DNA of 53,709 nucleotides from Acidobacteriaceae bacterium (GTDB lineage Bacteria > Acidobacteriota > Terriglobia > Terriglobales > Acidobacteriaceae): assembly GCA_025355505.1 (NCBI GenBank), contig JANXZM010000105.1, positions 1 through 53,709 on the forward strand, read 5' to 3'. Of this stretch, positions 35,593 to 45,008 are shown in pieces; position 1 is the stretch's first letter, and the number at the start of each line of letters is the position of its first letter. The position numbers were made by a program, and so were the translations under genes. Under the pieces are notes generated by a model, which was not told the origin of the DNA, made no database searches, and was given only the letters and a program-made list of their open reading frames with translations.

Positions 35593-37047
35593 ATGACGCG
35601 GTTTCTCTGGCTGGGGTTCGTGCTGTTTGTTTATCTGATCTGTAGCGGCTGCGGCGATACGTTCCGGCCGATTATTATCCCGAATCCTCCGACGTTCCCC
35701 GACCCGAAGGCGGCTCACACCGTGGTGTCGATCAACGATAACGGAACCGTCGTGCCCGGCAGCGCCATGGTGATCGACGTCTCCGGCGACTCGGCCGTGA
35801 GCCTCGCCGATGTGAACCTCGCGCCTGTCCATGCCGCGCAGCAATCCGCCAGCGAGGTTCTGGTCGTAAACCAAGCCGTGACGGGACTAACTCCGCCGCC
35901 CACTGGTTGTTTGGTAACAGTTAACAATCAAGTGTTGAATGTGTGTCCTTCGATTACCAAGCTGAACTTCAACAGCATCCTCCAGATCTCCAGTACTACC
36001 ACCATCACCTTGCCACCGAGTTCGGCAGCGAACTTTGTGGCCGTTGCCCCATCGGACACGACGGCGTACGTGACGTTGCCGAGCTACGTGCCGGACCCCG
36101 TCAATTTTCCCAATGTCGTTGTTCCTTCGGTCGGCGTGGTCGATACCCAGGGCAACCGTCTGGTGGCCACCATCCCGGTCGGAAAAAATCCGGTCGCCAT
36201 AGCCGTTACCCCCAACAGGAGCAAGCTCTACGTAGCGAACCAGGGTGCCAGTTCAATTAGCGCTTTCAATACTCTCGACCGGTCAGCGCGGACCATCATC
36301 GGTTCATTCAACGCACCGCTCTGGGTGATTGCTCGTTCCGACAGCCAGCGGGTGTATGTGCTAAACGGCAATGGTGTGGTGAGCACAATTGATACCACCT
36401 CGACCGCCCCCTCCGATACCGTGATCGATGCCAGCGTAAATGCTCCCCTTGCCGCTTACATGCTCTACGACGGGCATCTGAATCGGCTGTACATACCGGG
36501 AGGCAGCCAGTTGACGGTGCTGGATGTCTCGCCGTCCATCCCGCAGGTTCTTGGGGGAGGCCCGATCACCATTCCCACGGTGGCGCCCAGTTCGCGCGGC
36601 ACTTCGGACCCCTGTTCCAGCACCACCGCGCAGACGTTGACCGTCGCTGCCGTGGCCGCCCTGCCGGATGGAAGCCGCGCTTATGTGGGGGCTTACTACG
36701 AAGACTCGAACAATAATATTTGCCCGCAGGTGACGGTGATTGACGCCAGGAGCTATACCGTCAGGAGCTCGACTGCGGTTCCCGGTTTTCCCGACGCGAC
36801 CATCTTCGGTTCCCTGTACTACGTTCCAGCCTGCACCACCACCCGCTTCCGCTTCACCATGGCGGCCGGCGGCGATAGTTCCCGCGCCTACCTGGCCAGT
36901 TGCGATGGAGGAAATGTCAACATCATCGATACCACCAACGACACCTATATCCAGAATCTACCGGCCCCAATCGGTGCGCGCCCGCCGATTCCACCGAACC
37001 TGCAGAACCCGCCGCAGAATCCGGTGTTTCTATTTGCCGGTCCGTAA
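35593..37047 (+). CDS. Lipoprotein with YncE-like beta-propeller
   Basis: 484 residues. The lipobox CSGC places the modified Cys at residue 20, so the protein is probably lipid-anchored. The rest is beta-rich with YVTN/YncE-type repeats (PVAIAVTPNRSKLYVANQGA, RVYVLNGNGVVSTIDT, AALPDGSRAYVGAY, RAYLASCDGGNVNIIDTTND), which build a seven-bladed propeller. Such proteins are envelope-located and usually of unknown ligand. A Pro-rich C-terminus follows. The start at ATG 35593 follows ACGGAG. It is a single-gene unit ending in a palindromic repeat. Confidence 0.82.
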   Translation: MTRFLWLGFVLFVYLICSGCGDTFRPIIIPNPPTFPDPKAAHTVVSINDNGTVVPGSAMVIDVSGDSAVSLADVNLAPVHAAQQSASEVLVVNQAVTGLTPPPTGCLVTVNNQVLNVCPSITKLNFNSILQISSTTTITLPPSSAANFVAVAPSDTTAYVTLPSYVPDPVNFPNVVVPSVGVVDTQGNRLVATIPVGKNPVAIAVTPNRSKLYVANQGASSISAFNTLDRSARTIIGSFNAPLWVIARSDSQRVYVLNGNGVVSTIDTTSTAPSDTVIDASVNAPLAAYMLYDGHLNRLYIPGGSQLTVLDVSPSIPQVLGGGPITIPTVAPSSRGTSDPCSSTTAQTLTVAAVAALPDGSRAYVGAYYEDSNNNICPQVTVIDARSYTVRSSTAVPGFPDATIFGSLYYVPACTTTRFRFTMAAGGDSSRAYLASCDGGNVNIIDTTNDTYIQNLPAPIGARPPIPPNLQNPPQNPVFLFAGP

Positions 37048-37056
37048 GCCTGATGC

Positions 37057-37129
37057 TGTCATCCTGGATGGAGCGAAGCACCTTGAGTATTCGCTATGCA
37101 CGAGGTCCTTCGCTTCGCTCAGGATGACA
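37057..37129. repeat. GGATGACA-family palindromic repeat, copy 2 (full element)
   Basis: TGTCATCCTG (37057-37066) and CAGGATGACA (37120-37129) form a perfect 10-bp outer stem. Inside, GAGCGAAGCACCT and AGGTCCTTCGCTTCGCT extend it imperfectly. It lies between the convergent lipoprotein and cheX genes and may end both transcripts. Confidence 0.8.
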
Positions 37130-37225
37130 ACCCGAACGTATGTCGCGAATTGCGCATAGGCTTATTTGGGTGAGTTACAGCGTCGAACGGCTAAGTACCA
37201 GTGACTAACGACCAGCGCACAGTTA

Positions 37226-37726
37226 CTAGCCTGCGACGGCAGAGCGTTCCAACGCCCGGCGGCGGTGGTAGCGCAGCGCCACATTCATGAAGACGTTTCC
37301 GCTCGAAGTATTGAAGCCCATCACCATGGCTTCGGTATCTTCACTGCTCTTGCTGCCTTGCTCGGAAGTGTGCTGGGTGGGTGGACGAACGTGAAAATGA
37401 AATCCCTGGTCGTTGAGCGTGGTGACGGCGTTGCCAATGATCTGGTTGGCCAGTTCACAGACCGCCTCACGCACCAGGTCGTCGTCGGTCTCGGATACTT
37501 CGACGCCGCCCAGACGGCTGGCGAGTTGTACCGCTGCTTCCAGGTCCACGTCAAAGATGACCCGCCCTTCGATCTCGCCCGTCAGGTAAACCTCCGCAGC
37601 GATGCCTTTCCGCCGGTACGCCTCTTCTTCCATGCTCAGGGTCTCGATGGAAACGGGCGACTGCAGCCCCTGCGCCAGCACGGCATCGGCCGAGTTAATG
37701 AAAGGCTGAATCAGGTCCATCCGCAT
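37226..37726 (-). CDS. cheX: CheX-family CheY-P phosphatase
   Basis: 166 residues. The CheC/CheX/FliY phosphatase signature ExxN occurs in REAVCELANQIIGNA (Glu and Asn of ELAN, about residues 91-94). The N-terminus (MDLIQPFINSADAVL) and the SVGLTG-type beta strand (VYLTGEIEGRVIFD) match CheX. It dephosphorylates CheY-P, ending the chemotaxis signal. It is the last gene of the che operon, starting 3 bp after the cheY stop, so the phosphatase and its substrate are made together. Confidence 0.9.
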   Translation of the reverse strand: MRMDLIQPFINSADAVLAQGLQSPVSIETLSMEEEAYRRKGIAAEVYLTGEIEGRVIFDVDLEAAVQLASRLGGVEVSETDDDLVREAVCELANQIIGNAVTTLNDQGFHFHVRPPTQHTSEQGSKSSEDTEAMVMGFNTSSGNVFMNVALRYHRRRALERSAVAG

Positions 37727-37729
37727 TGA

Positions 37730-38170
37730 CTAGACTCCAGCTCCCGCGCCGCGCGCCGTCGTTCCGTCGTCGCGCATCACGTACTTGATGACTTCATAGA
37801 GAACTTCCGGCTTCACCGGTTTCTGCACGAAGTGGCGGGCACCTCGCTGCAAGGCCGCCACGATGTTCTCCTGGTAGCCGACCGACGACACCATTACGAT
37901 GCGGGCGTTGGGATGGTCGCGGACAATCTTCTCCGCCGCTTCGATGCCTTCCATCTGGGGCATGGTGATATCCATCAGAACGATGTCGGGCATGAGCCGG
38001 GCATACTCGCTGATCGCCGATACTCCGTCGCCCGCCTCGCCGATTACCTGTCCACCGAATGTTTCCACCATCCGGGCCAGGTTCTTGCGGGCGAACACCG
38101 AGTCATCCACGATCAGATAGCGCACCGGCTGTCCGTCTTCGCTCCGTTTTACGGGCGCAAACTTTTCCAT
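37730..38170 (-). CDS. cheY: CheY-like single-domain response regulator
   Basis: 146 residues, one receiver domain preceded by about 15 extra residues. Phospho-acceptor Asp67 in IVLMDITMPQ, the acidic pair in VDDS (Asp22/23), and Lys117 in VQKPVKP are all present. It is expected to carry the signal from CheA to the output machinery. The ATG at 38170 follows GGAGGAG. The gap to cheB (67 bp) contains two hairpins, while the gap to cheX is only 3 bp. Confidence 0.93.
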   Translation of the reverse strand: MEKFAPVKRSEDGQPVRYLIVDDSVFARKNLARMVETFGGQVIGEAGDGVSAISEYARLMPDIVLMDITMPQMEGIEAAEKIVRDHPNARIVMVSSVGYQENIVAALQRGARHFVQKPVKPEVLYEVIKYVMRDDGTTARGAGAGV

Positions 38171-38204
38171 GACACTCCTCCACCACTATCACTTAATCAC
38201 GATG

Positions 38205-38247
38205 CTACCGACCTTCGGTAGATAACTCTAGGTAACTCTAGTTACCT
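38205..38247 (-). other. Two tight palindromes between cheB and cheY
   Basis: CTACCGA/TCGGTAG (38205-38221, 3-nt loop) and AGGTAACT/AGTTACCT (38230-38247, 2-nt loop) follow each other; the second contains the cheB stop codon. No T-tract follows, so they may mark RNA processing or partial termination rather than a full stop. Confidence 0.6.
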
Positions 38248-39338
38248 CCGGCACCAGTTGCCCGCTTGACGTCGCTGCTGTCCCCCCGGCTGCGGTCGGG
38301 CGCGCGCTGTGCCTGCAAAATATGGGGCAAGTCCTGGAGGTCCGCGATACGCATCGCGTAGCCCCGTTCGATGGCCGCCTTGGGCATGCCGGAAACCACG
38401 CATGTCTCCTGGCTCTGCGCCACCGTGTATCCCCCGGCCGCCCGGATCTGTCCCAGGCCAACCGCCCCGTCTTCTCCCATGCCGGTCATCAACACCGCCA
38501 TCGCTTGCGGACCAAACTCCTTGGCTATGCTGTGGAACAGCACATCCACCGAAGGACGATGCCCGTTTACGGGGGCTTCCTCGGACAGCACCGCCACGTT
38601 GCCCAGCGGCAACTTCTTCACTTTCATGTGCCGGTTTCCCGGACAAATCAGCGCTCGCCCGGCCACCAGCAAATCGCCCGATTGCGCTTCTTTCACCCGG
38701 ATGGGGCAAGTCTTGTCCAGTCGTTTGGCAAACAGTTCCGTGAACCCATCCGGCATATGCTGCACCACCAGGATGCTGCCCGAAAATTCCACCGGCAGCT
38801 GCGAAAACAGGTAATGCAAGGCATTCGGACCGCCCGTGGAAACGCCGATGGCGATGATGTGCGTCGGTGCGATGGGTCGCATCTTGGGTGGCAGCACCCC
38901 TTGTGGCTCCCCCGGCAGGAACTGCGTTTGCACCCCGCCACTCTGCGCCGCCGCCCGGATCTTTTTGATCAACTCGGTGGCAATTTCCGGCATGTGCGCG
39001 AAAACATCCTTCGGCTTGGCCACGAAATCAAACGCGCCCAGCGCCAGCGCCTTGAGCGTGATCGACGCCCCGGCCGTGCTGTGCGAGCTGACCACGATGA
39101 CCGGCAGCCGCCCGTGCCGCGTGATCGCTTTCAGAGTATCGATCCCGTTCAGTCCGGGCATTTCGAGGTCGAGCGTCACCACATCCGGCGACAGGTCCTC
39201 GATTTTTTTCAACGCAAAATGGCCGTCTATCGCCGTACCCACAACCTCGATCGAGGCATCCTGTTCGAGGATTTTGGGAATCAGCTTGCGCATCAGGGCC
39301 GAGTCGTCCACTACCAGAACCTTCACCGGCTTTTTCAT
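38238..39338 (-). CDS. cheB: Chemotaxis response regulator / protein-glutamate methylesterase CheB
   Basis: Removes methyl groups from (and deamidates) chemoreceptors when phosphorylated. 366 residues: receiver domain (about 5-122, Asp57 in DVVTLDLEMPG, Lys109) and methylesterase domain (about 155-345) with the triad Ser167 (GVSTGGP), His194 (VQHMP) and Asp290 (TGMGEDG). The C-terminus carries a short Arg/Asp-rich tail. Its ATG overlaps the cheA stop (ATGA), so the two are translationally coupled. Confidence 0.96.
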   Translation of the reverse strand: MKKPVKVLVVDDSALMRKLIPKILEQDASIEVVGTAIDGHFALKKIEDLSPDVVTLDLEMPGLNGIDTLKAITRHGRLPVIVVSSHSTAGASITLKALALGAFDFVAKPKDVFAHMPEIATELIKKIRAAAQSGGVQTQFLPGEPQGVLPPKMRPIAPTHIIAIGVSTGGPNALHYLFSQLPVEFSGSILVVQHMPDGFTELFAKRLDKTCPIRVKEAQSGDLLVAGRALICPGNRHMKVKKLPLGNVAVLSEEAPVNGHRPSVDVLFHSIAKEFGPQAMAVLMTGMGEDGAVGLGQIRAAGGYTVAQSQETCVVSGMPKAAIERGYAMRIADLQDLPHILQAQRAPDRSRGDSSDVKRATGAGGN

Positions 39339-41500
39339 GCCTGCCCCCCGGCTGTGCCGCGGGCCCGCATCTCGATACCATCAGCGCTGGAGCCAACGGG
39401 TACGACACTCGACAGCAGGCCTGCCATCCGCGGGCCGGTTACGCCCGCCCGCCCGCGCGTGAAGCGATCCATCAGCGCAATCATGTTCAGGATAAGGACC
39501 ACTCTCCCATCGCCCAGAATTGAAGCCCCACTCACCAGGTCGGTCGTAATCGACTGGTCGTCGAGCGCCTTGATCACCAGCTCGCCTTCGCCCTCCAGTT
39601 CGTCGACCACGAGACCGAACTTGCGCTCCCCGCTGTTGATCACCAGCACGAAGACTTTACGTCGCGACGTTTCCGGCTCACTCGCGGGCTTCGCCCCCAG
39701 GCGCAGCAGAGGCAACACGTCGTTGCGCAGTTGCAGCACGTCGTAGTGCTCCACTTGATGGATGTTTCCTTCCACCGTGCGCGCGATCTCGGCTACCGCG
39801 TTCAGCGGCAGAGCATAGAGCCGCTGCTCCACCCGGAACATCAACGCCCGGATAATGGCCAGCGTCAGCGGAAGCCGCAGGCGGAACGTGGTGCCCCGTC
39901 CCAGTGCAGTTTCGATCTGCACCGTTCCCTTCAGGCGTCCCAGCACGCTCTGCACGACGTCCAATCCCACGCCGCGGCCCGAGAGTTCCGTGATCTCTTC
40001 CGCCGTGGAGAATCCCGGTTGCAGAATCAGATCCAGAGTCTCCGCGTCGTTCAGGCGGGCTGCCTGCTCGGCTTTCAGCAATCCCTGGGACAGGGCGCGC
40101 TGTCGCACTTTTTCCGCATCAATGCCGGCGCCGTCGTCGGAGACCTCGATGACCACCTGGTTTCCCTGGTGATAAGCGCCCAGCCGCAATGTTCCCTGCG
40201 GCCGCTTGCCGGCGCGAACCCGCTCTTCGGTGGTCTCGATGCCATGGCCGATGGCATTTCGCACCAGGTGGGTCAGCGGCTCGGCGATCGCATCCAGAAT
40301 GCTTTTGTCGAGATCGGTTTGCCCGCCCCTGACCATCAGCTCGACTTCTTTCCCGCACTGACGCCCGACATCCCGCACCATGCGCGGGAACCGGCGAAAT
40401 AGCTGATCGACCGGCACCATGCGAATCTTCATCACCGAGTGCTGCAGGTCATTTAAGACCCGCCCCTGGAATGCCATGGCATCGGAAAACTTTCCCCGTA
40501 AGACATCTTTCGGAAAGCGCTGTCCAAATTCCAACAGCGCTTGCTGCAACATCGATTTCGCCAGGATCAGTTCACCGACCAGATTGAGTACGCTGTCGAT
40601 TTTTTCCGCATCCACTCGCAGCAGGTTGTCGGGGCCGCTCGCCACGGCGGGCGTCGCGGAAGGTTCCCCGGTTGAGGGCGCGTCGTCGGCAGTGACGCCG
40701 GCACCGATATTGGCGGCCACAGGCATCGCGGTCTCGTGCATGCTTTCAGAATCGGCAGCGGAAGCCAGCGGGCTCGACAGGGTTGGGGCGCGCAAGGGCG
40801 CCACTCGGACATTGAGTGCAATCGTTGGGATGCTGCACTTCGCCCGGATTTGCTCCGCCGGCTTTTCCGACGCGAGAGCTGCTTCGATGCGGTCTCCGGG
40901 ATCGAGACTGCCTTCGACCGGATAGAGAGCCAGCACCTCGCCCAGTTCTGCAAGGGCTAACTGGACCATCTGGCGCGCGGCGATGGGCATGCCGCACTGT
41001 GGGTCGATCTGCACCACCACGTGATGAATCCGCTTGCTGTCCGCCACCGCTCGGGTGATCGCCAGTTGCTCGTATTCCGACCAGCGGCTGGTCTTCGCCG
41101 CGGCTTTCTTTTTCTTCGTTTTGAGCGCGCCGCCCGGTGCCGGGTGTGCCAGACGGGCGATGTCCGCGCGTAAAGACTGGATGCTGGGAAGTTTGGTCCC
41201 TTTCCGGTACGCCTCCAGCAAGGCCCCAAACACGTCGGCCGCGCGCAACGCGATCTCCGGAACCGAAGCCGCTGCTGCCGTGTTCCCGAGCGTCAGCACG
41301 TCTTCAAACTCATGCGACAGTTCGCTGAGTTCGCGGAATCCGCAAGCGGCCGCGTCCCCCTTCAGCGTATGCACTGTCCGCCGCAGGCTGCGGGTCGTCT
41401 CCGCATCGCCCGGCGATTTCTCCAGCTGCATCGCTTCGTCGTTCAGCTTCTGGACCAGTTCCCCCGCGCTTTCGAAAAACAACTGGCGGAGTTCGGTCAT
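39335..41500 (-). CDS. cheA: Chemotaxis histidine kinase CheA
   Basis: 721 residues. The P1/HPt domain has His44 in TVHTLKGDA. A P2-like region (about 150-255) follows a Lys-rich linker. Then come the dimerisation P3, the ATPase P4 (HLVRNAIGHGIE N-box, GRGVGLDVV G-box) and the CheW-like P5. It phosphorylates CheY and CheB on command of the receptor array. The start is ATG 41500, behind CCGAGGA; the longer reading upstream overlaps cheR and lacks similarity. It lies 20 bp after cheR. Confidence 0.96.
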   Translation of the reverse strand: MTELRQLFFESAGELVQKLNDEAMQLEKSPGDAETTRSLRRTVHTLKGDAAACGFRELSELSHEFEDVLTLGNTAAAASVPEIALRAADVFGALLEAYRKGTKLPSIQSLRADIARLAHPAPGGALKTKKKKAAAKTSRWSEYEQLAITRAVADSKRIHHVVVQIDPQCGMPIAARQMVQLALAELGEVLALYPVEGSLDPGDRIEAALASEKPAEQIRAKCSIPTIALNVRVAPLRAPTLSSPLASAADSESMHETAMPVAANIGAGVTADDAPSTGEPSATPAVASGPDNLLRVDAEKIDSVLNLVGELILAKSMLQQALLEFGQRFPKDVLRGKFSDAMAFQGRVLNDLQHSVMKIRMVPVDQLFRRFPRMVRDVGRQCGKEVELMVRGGQTDLDKSILDAIAEPLTHLVRNAIGHGIETTEERVRAGKRPQGTLRLGAYHQGNQVVIEVSDDGAGIDAEKVRQRALSQGLLKAEQAARLNDAETLDLILQPGFSTAEEITELSGRGVGLDVVQSVLGRLKGTVQIETALGRGTTFRLRLPLTLAIIRALMFRVEQRLYALPLNAVAEIARTVEGNIHQVEHYDVLQLRNDVLPLLRLGAKPASEPETSRRKVFVLVINSGERKFGLVVDELEGEGELVIKALDDQSITTDLVSGASILGDGRVVLILNMIALMDRFTRGRAGVTGPRMAGLLSSVVPVGSSADGIEMRARGTAGGQA

Positions 41501-41520
41501 CCGATCCTCGGGGGGAACGC

Positions 41521-42423
41521 TCACGCATTCCCCTCGACTCGCTGGTATGCCGTCCCGCTGTTGCGATGCACCATCTGAAATTTGTCCGTCAGCCCCAGCA
41601 GGCTTTCGGCATGGCCGACAAACAGGTATCCCCGGGGATTCAAGCAACGATAAAACTTCTCGACCAGCCGCTTCTGCTCGGCTTCGTCGAAATACATCAT
41701 CACATTGCGGCAAAAAATAATGTCGTTGCGCTGCGGCAGGTATTCCGTCTTCAGATTGTGAAAATCGAAGTGCACCAGTTCCTTAAGGTTCTTCTTCACC
41801 GCGTAGCGGTCGCCCACTTTGTCGAAAAAGCGCAAGCGGTAGCCATAATCGACTCCCGCCATCTGGTGCTCACTGTAGGAGCCCTCCTGCGCCGTGCGCA
41901 GAACCGAATAGTTGATGTCGCTGGCCAGGATCTCCACCCGCCAGGGCGCGGGTACCAGAGGCTTGGGAACCGGCGATTCGAACGGCAAAGGATGGCGCAG
42001 ATAGTGATACGACAACACATCGGCCACCTGCATGGCCATGGTGTAAGGTTCCTGTCCGGTGGAACAGCCGGCGCTCCAGATTCTCAAGTTGTAGTCCCGG
42101 CGCTCCTGCTTGCTCCGCAGAATATCGTCCATCACGTCCCGCTGAAACAGGTCCAGCTGCGCCTTGTTCCGGAAGAAGCTGGTCTCATTGACCGTGAGGT
42201 TTTCCAGCAACCTCGTCAGCTCTTGTTTTCCCTGCTGGCTGATGAGCAGGCGATAGTAGCTGTAGAACGAATCTACCTGGCACTCTTTCAACCGGCGCTG
42301 CAAGCGGTCTTGCAGAAAGGGGGTACGCCGATCGTCAAAATGCATGCCGCACTCCTGGTAGACCAGGTTCTGCAGCAGTTTCAGTTCTGCGTCGGTGAGT
42401 GCGGGTACCTCGCTCGCGTTCAT
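41521..42423 (-). CDS. cheR: Chemotaxis protein methyltransferase CheR
   Basis: Methylates receptor glutamates with SAM for adaptation. 300 residues: N-terminal helical CheR_N (about 10-65) and a C-terminal SAM-binding domain with IWSAGCSTGQEPYTMAM (motif I) and NDIIFCRNVMMYFD. The short N-terminal residues before PALTDAELKLLQ and the ATG at 42423 match the family; further upstream reading runs into cheW. It sits between cheW and cheA. No pentapeptide-binding C-terminal TPR is fused. Confidence 0.95.
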   Translation of the reverse strand: MNASEVPALTDAELKLLQNLVYQECGMHFDDRRTPFLQDRLQRRLKECQVDSFYSYYRLLISQQGKQELTRLLENLTVNETSFFRNKAQLDLFQRDVMDDILRSKQERRDYNLRIWSAGCSTGQEPYTMAMQVADVLSYHYLRHPLPFESPVPKPLVPAPWRVEILASDINYSVLRTAQEGSYSEHQMAGVDYGYRLRFFDKVGDRYAVKKNLKELVHFDFHNLKTEYLPQRNDIIFCRNVMMYFDEAEQKRLVEKFYRCLNPRGYLFVGHAESLLGLTDKFQMVHRNSGTAYQRVEGNA

Positions 42424-42442
42424 GTAGGCTCGGTTCCTTCTG

Positions 42443-42973
42443 CTACTTTCCGGACGAGGCGCTTTTTGTTCCCGTCCCCGCCTTGGTCCCCGCTTTGCCG
42501 CTATCGCCGGCCGCCGGCTTTTCCACCGCCGGCTGGTTCCGAACCTCGGGCGTCGCCAGCACCTTGCTGACATCCAGCAGAATAATCAGCCGTCCCTTGT
42601 ACTTGCCTAGTCCGGTCACACAGTCCAATCCGCCTTCCTGCATCATGGTGGGCGCGGCTTCGATGTCGCTTACGGGAATTTTCAAGACCTCCGACGCCGA
42701 GTCCACAATCATGCCCGCCAGCCGGCCCCGGTGTTCCACCACCAGAATGCGGCTGCGCCGGTCGAGTCCCGTGAACGGCTGCCCGAACCGCTTCCGCAGA
42801 TCCACCACCGAAACGATCTTGCCGCGCAGGTTGATCACCCCTTCCAGATAATCGGGCGCGTCCGGCACCGCGGTGATCTCCGGCACGCGCACAATCTCAC
42901 GCAGCGATGTGATGGGCACGCCGTAGGTCTCGCGGCCGACACGGAAGCCCACAATATGTGTTTCCCCGCTCAT
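42443..42973 (-). CDS. cheW: Chemotaxis coupling protein CheW
   Basis: Couples receptors to CheA in the array. 176 residues. The CheW double beta-barrel is clear (about 5-145): FRVGRETYGVPITSLREIV, APDYLEGVINLRGKIVSVVD, then ILLDVSKVL. A Pro/Ala/Lys/Gly-rich tail of about 30 residues follows and is not part of the fold. The start at ATG 42973 follows GAGGGAA and lies 13 bp after the mcp stop. Confidence 0.95.
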   Translation of the reverse strand: MSGETHIVGFRVGRETYGVPITSLREIVRVPEITAVPDAPDYLEGVINLRGKIVSVVDLRKRFGQPFTGLDRRSRILVVEHRGRLAGMIVDSASEVLKIPVSDIEAAPTMMQEGGLDCVTGLGKYKGRLIILLDVSKVLATPEVRNQPAVEKPAAGDSGKAGTKAGTGTKSASSGK

Positions 42974-42986
42974 GAATGGAATTCCC

Positions 42987-44966
42987 TCAACGAGATCCCG
43001 CCACCGCAGTCCGGGCTGCGTTCCCGTACCCCGATGTGCTGTCATTCGACTTGTCGTTCGAACGCAGCGCAAAACGGTCCATCGAATCCAGCAGTCCCTG
43101 CGACATCTTTGACATCTGATCCGAGGAAGCGGCCAGTTCGGTGGAACTCGACGTGGACGACTGCACCAGTTCCCGCATGCGCTCCATGGCCTGCACCACC
43201 GCGCCGGCTCCGGATGCCTGTTCTTCCACCGCCGAGTTGATCTCGTGCGTGATTTCGTTCAACCGCGTGGTGGCGCGCGCAATTTGCGACGAGCCGTGCG
43301 ACTGCTCGTTGGTGGCGGCCCCGATTTCCTGCGCGAACTTGTACACCTCGGTCACCACGTTCGAAATCTTTCGCAGCGCGGCATTCAGTTCCTGTCCGAG
43401 ATTCAGTCCTTCGTTCACGATCGTGGTGCTCTTCTCCATGTTGTCGACCGCTTTGCGCGCTTCTTTCTGGATGCTCGCGATCAGCTCGGAAATCTCCTTA
43501 GTGGACTGCGCGGATTTCTCCGCCAGCTTCCGGACTTCGTCCGCCACCACCGCGAATCCAAGGCCGTGCTCGCCCGCCCGCGCCGCTTCGATGGCGGCAT
43601 TCAAGGCCAGCAGGTTGGTCTGCTCCGCCAGATCGTCGATCACTTCGACGATCTTGCCGATGTCGTCCGCCCGCCCGCCGAGCGCGTCAATAATCTCGCC
43701 CGAAGAGCGGATCGTCGTGTTGATCCGGTTCAGGCCGTCGGTCGCCTTTTCCATGGTGCCGATGCCGCTGTGCACCTCTTCCCGCGAACGGTTCGAGATG
43801 TCGAGTAGGACCTTCGCCGTATCCGCCACCCGCTGGATCGAGGTCACCATCTGGTCGATCGATGCCGAGGTTTCGCTGACGCTCGAGGCCTGCGTCTGCG
43901 TGCTCTTCACCATATTCTGCACGTTCACGCTCATTTCGTGCATCGTGCTCGTCACTTCATCGATGGCCGAAGAAGTCTGCAGGCTGTTCCTGGCCGACTC
44001 CTCGGAAGCGCTGGCCACCTGGCTGGAAGCGCTGGCCACCTGGGTGGCGGAGTCGCGCACGTGGCGCACCATTCCGCGCAGGCCTTCCACCATACGCGTG
44101 AACGCGTTCGCCAGCGTGTCGTTGGCGGAGCGCGGACGGACTTCCACCGCCAGGTTGCCCCCGGCGATGGCTTCCGAAACCGCCGCCATTTCCTTCAGGT
44201 ACTTCACCATGGAGTCGAACGTCCTGGCCAGTTGCCCGATCTCATCCTTACCGTGAATTTCAATAGTGTGATCCAGATCTCCGGACTGGCCGATCTGCTC
44301 CGCCACGTGAATCAACCGGTGCAGCGGTCCCGTGATTCCGGCGGCGGTCCGGTAGGCGATGATCACGCCCAGACCCAGAGCGAACAGGGAACTGATCACC
44401 GAAACCAGAATCGTAAAGGTCGCTGCCAGCTCATCGGAGTGGCGCCGCTCATCCAGCAGTTTCCGGTTCTCCCGGTCAACATCGCTCAAAACTTCGCTCG
44501 AACGCGACACCCAGGAGTTCGGATCTTTCTGCAGATAAAAAATCTGCAGTTCGGCCACTGTCGCATTGCCGCTGTCCACGGCTCGACGCTTTTCCACCAG
44601 CGGATTGGCAAAATCGGTGCCCCAAGCCTGCTCCAGCCCCTGCACTTTTTCCAGGCTGCTTCGCTGTTGCGCGGAATTCGCCAGTTCCTCCGCGTGATGA
44701 ACGGCGTCACTCAACTGATGTCCGCCGTCATTCATTTTTTCCACGTCCCGCGAGTCTCCGCTGAGCAGGTAGTTCTGCAGGTGAAGCCGGTTCTGCATCA
44801 TTTCGAAGCGGACCGACGAGGTCACCTCGGTCATGTCGATCGAACGCTGCGCCGCCGCCTTGGTATCATGCTCGCGTTGTACCGCGATCAGGTTGATCGC
44901 CAGCAGCACCAGAACCGTCGCCAGAATGATGCCGAAACTTAGATAAAGCTTTTTTCCGATATTCAT
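42987..44966 (-). CDS. Methyl-accepting chemotaxis protein
   Basis: 659 residues: membrane helix 1 (about 8-28), a periplasmic helical-bundle sensor of the 4HB type (about 30-183), helix 2 (about 184-208), HAMP (about 210-265), possibly a second HAMP-like segment, and a long signalling coiled coil. The hairpin tip reads [19 protein letters not shown], followed by [18 protein letters not shown], the conserved CheA/CheW contact. The ligand is unknown. It is the first gene of the che operon; the ATG at 44966 follows GGAAGG. It has no C-terminal CheR-docking pentapeptide. Confidence 0.94.
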   Translation of the reverse strand: MNIGKKLYLSFGIILATVLVLLAINLIAVQREHDTKAAAQRSIDMTEVTSSVRFEMMQNRLHLQNYLLSGDSRDVEKMNDGGHQLSDAVHHAEELANSAQQRSSLEKVQGLEQAWGTDFANPLVEKRRAVDSGNATVAELQIFYLQKDPNSWVSRSSEVLSDVDRENRKLLDERRHSDELAATFTILVSVISSLFALGLGVIIAYRTAAGITGPLHRLIHVAEQIGQSGDLDHTIEIHGKDEIGQLARTFDSMVKYLKEMAAVSEAIAGGNLAVEVRPRSANDTLANAFTRMVEGLRGMVRHVRDSATQVASASSQVASASEESARNSLQTSSAIDEVTSTMHEMSVNVQNMVKSTQTQASSVSETSASIDQMVTSIQRVADTAKVLLDISNRSREEVHSGIGTMEKATDGLNRINTTIRSSGEIIDALGGRADDIGKIVEVIDDLAEQTNLLALNAAIEAARAGEHGLGFAVVADEVRKLAEKSAQSTKEISELIASIQKEARKAVDNMEKSTTIVNEGLNLGQELNAALRKISNVVTEVYKFAQEIGAATNEQSHGSSQIARATTRLNEITHEINSAVEEQASGAGAVVQAMERMRELVQSSTSSSTELAASSDQMSKMSQGLLDSMDRFALRSNDKSNDSTSGYGNAARTAVAGSR

Positions 44967-45008
44967 ACCCCAACCTTCCTCAGCCAGCGCTTCGGACCCT
45001 GCGATACC

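Noticed and set aside
38322-39746. Long open frame (474 codons) on the plus strand
   Set aside because: Antisense to cheB and cheA; Arg/His-rich translation without any domain.
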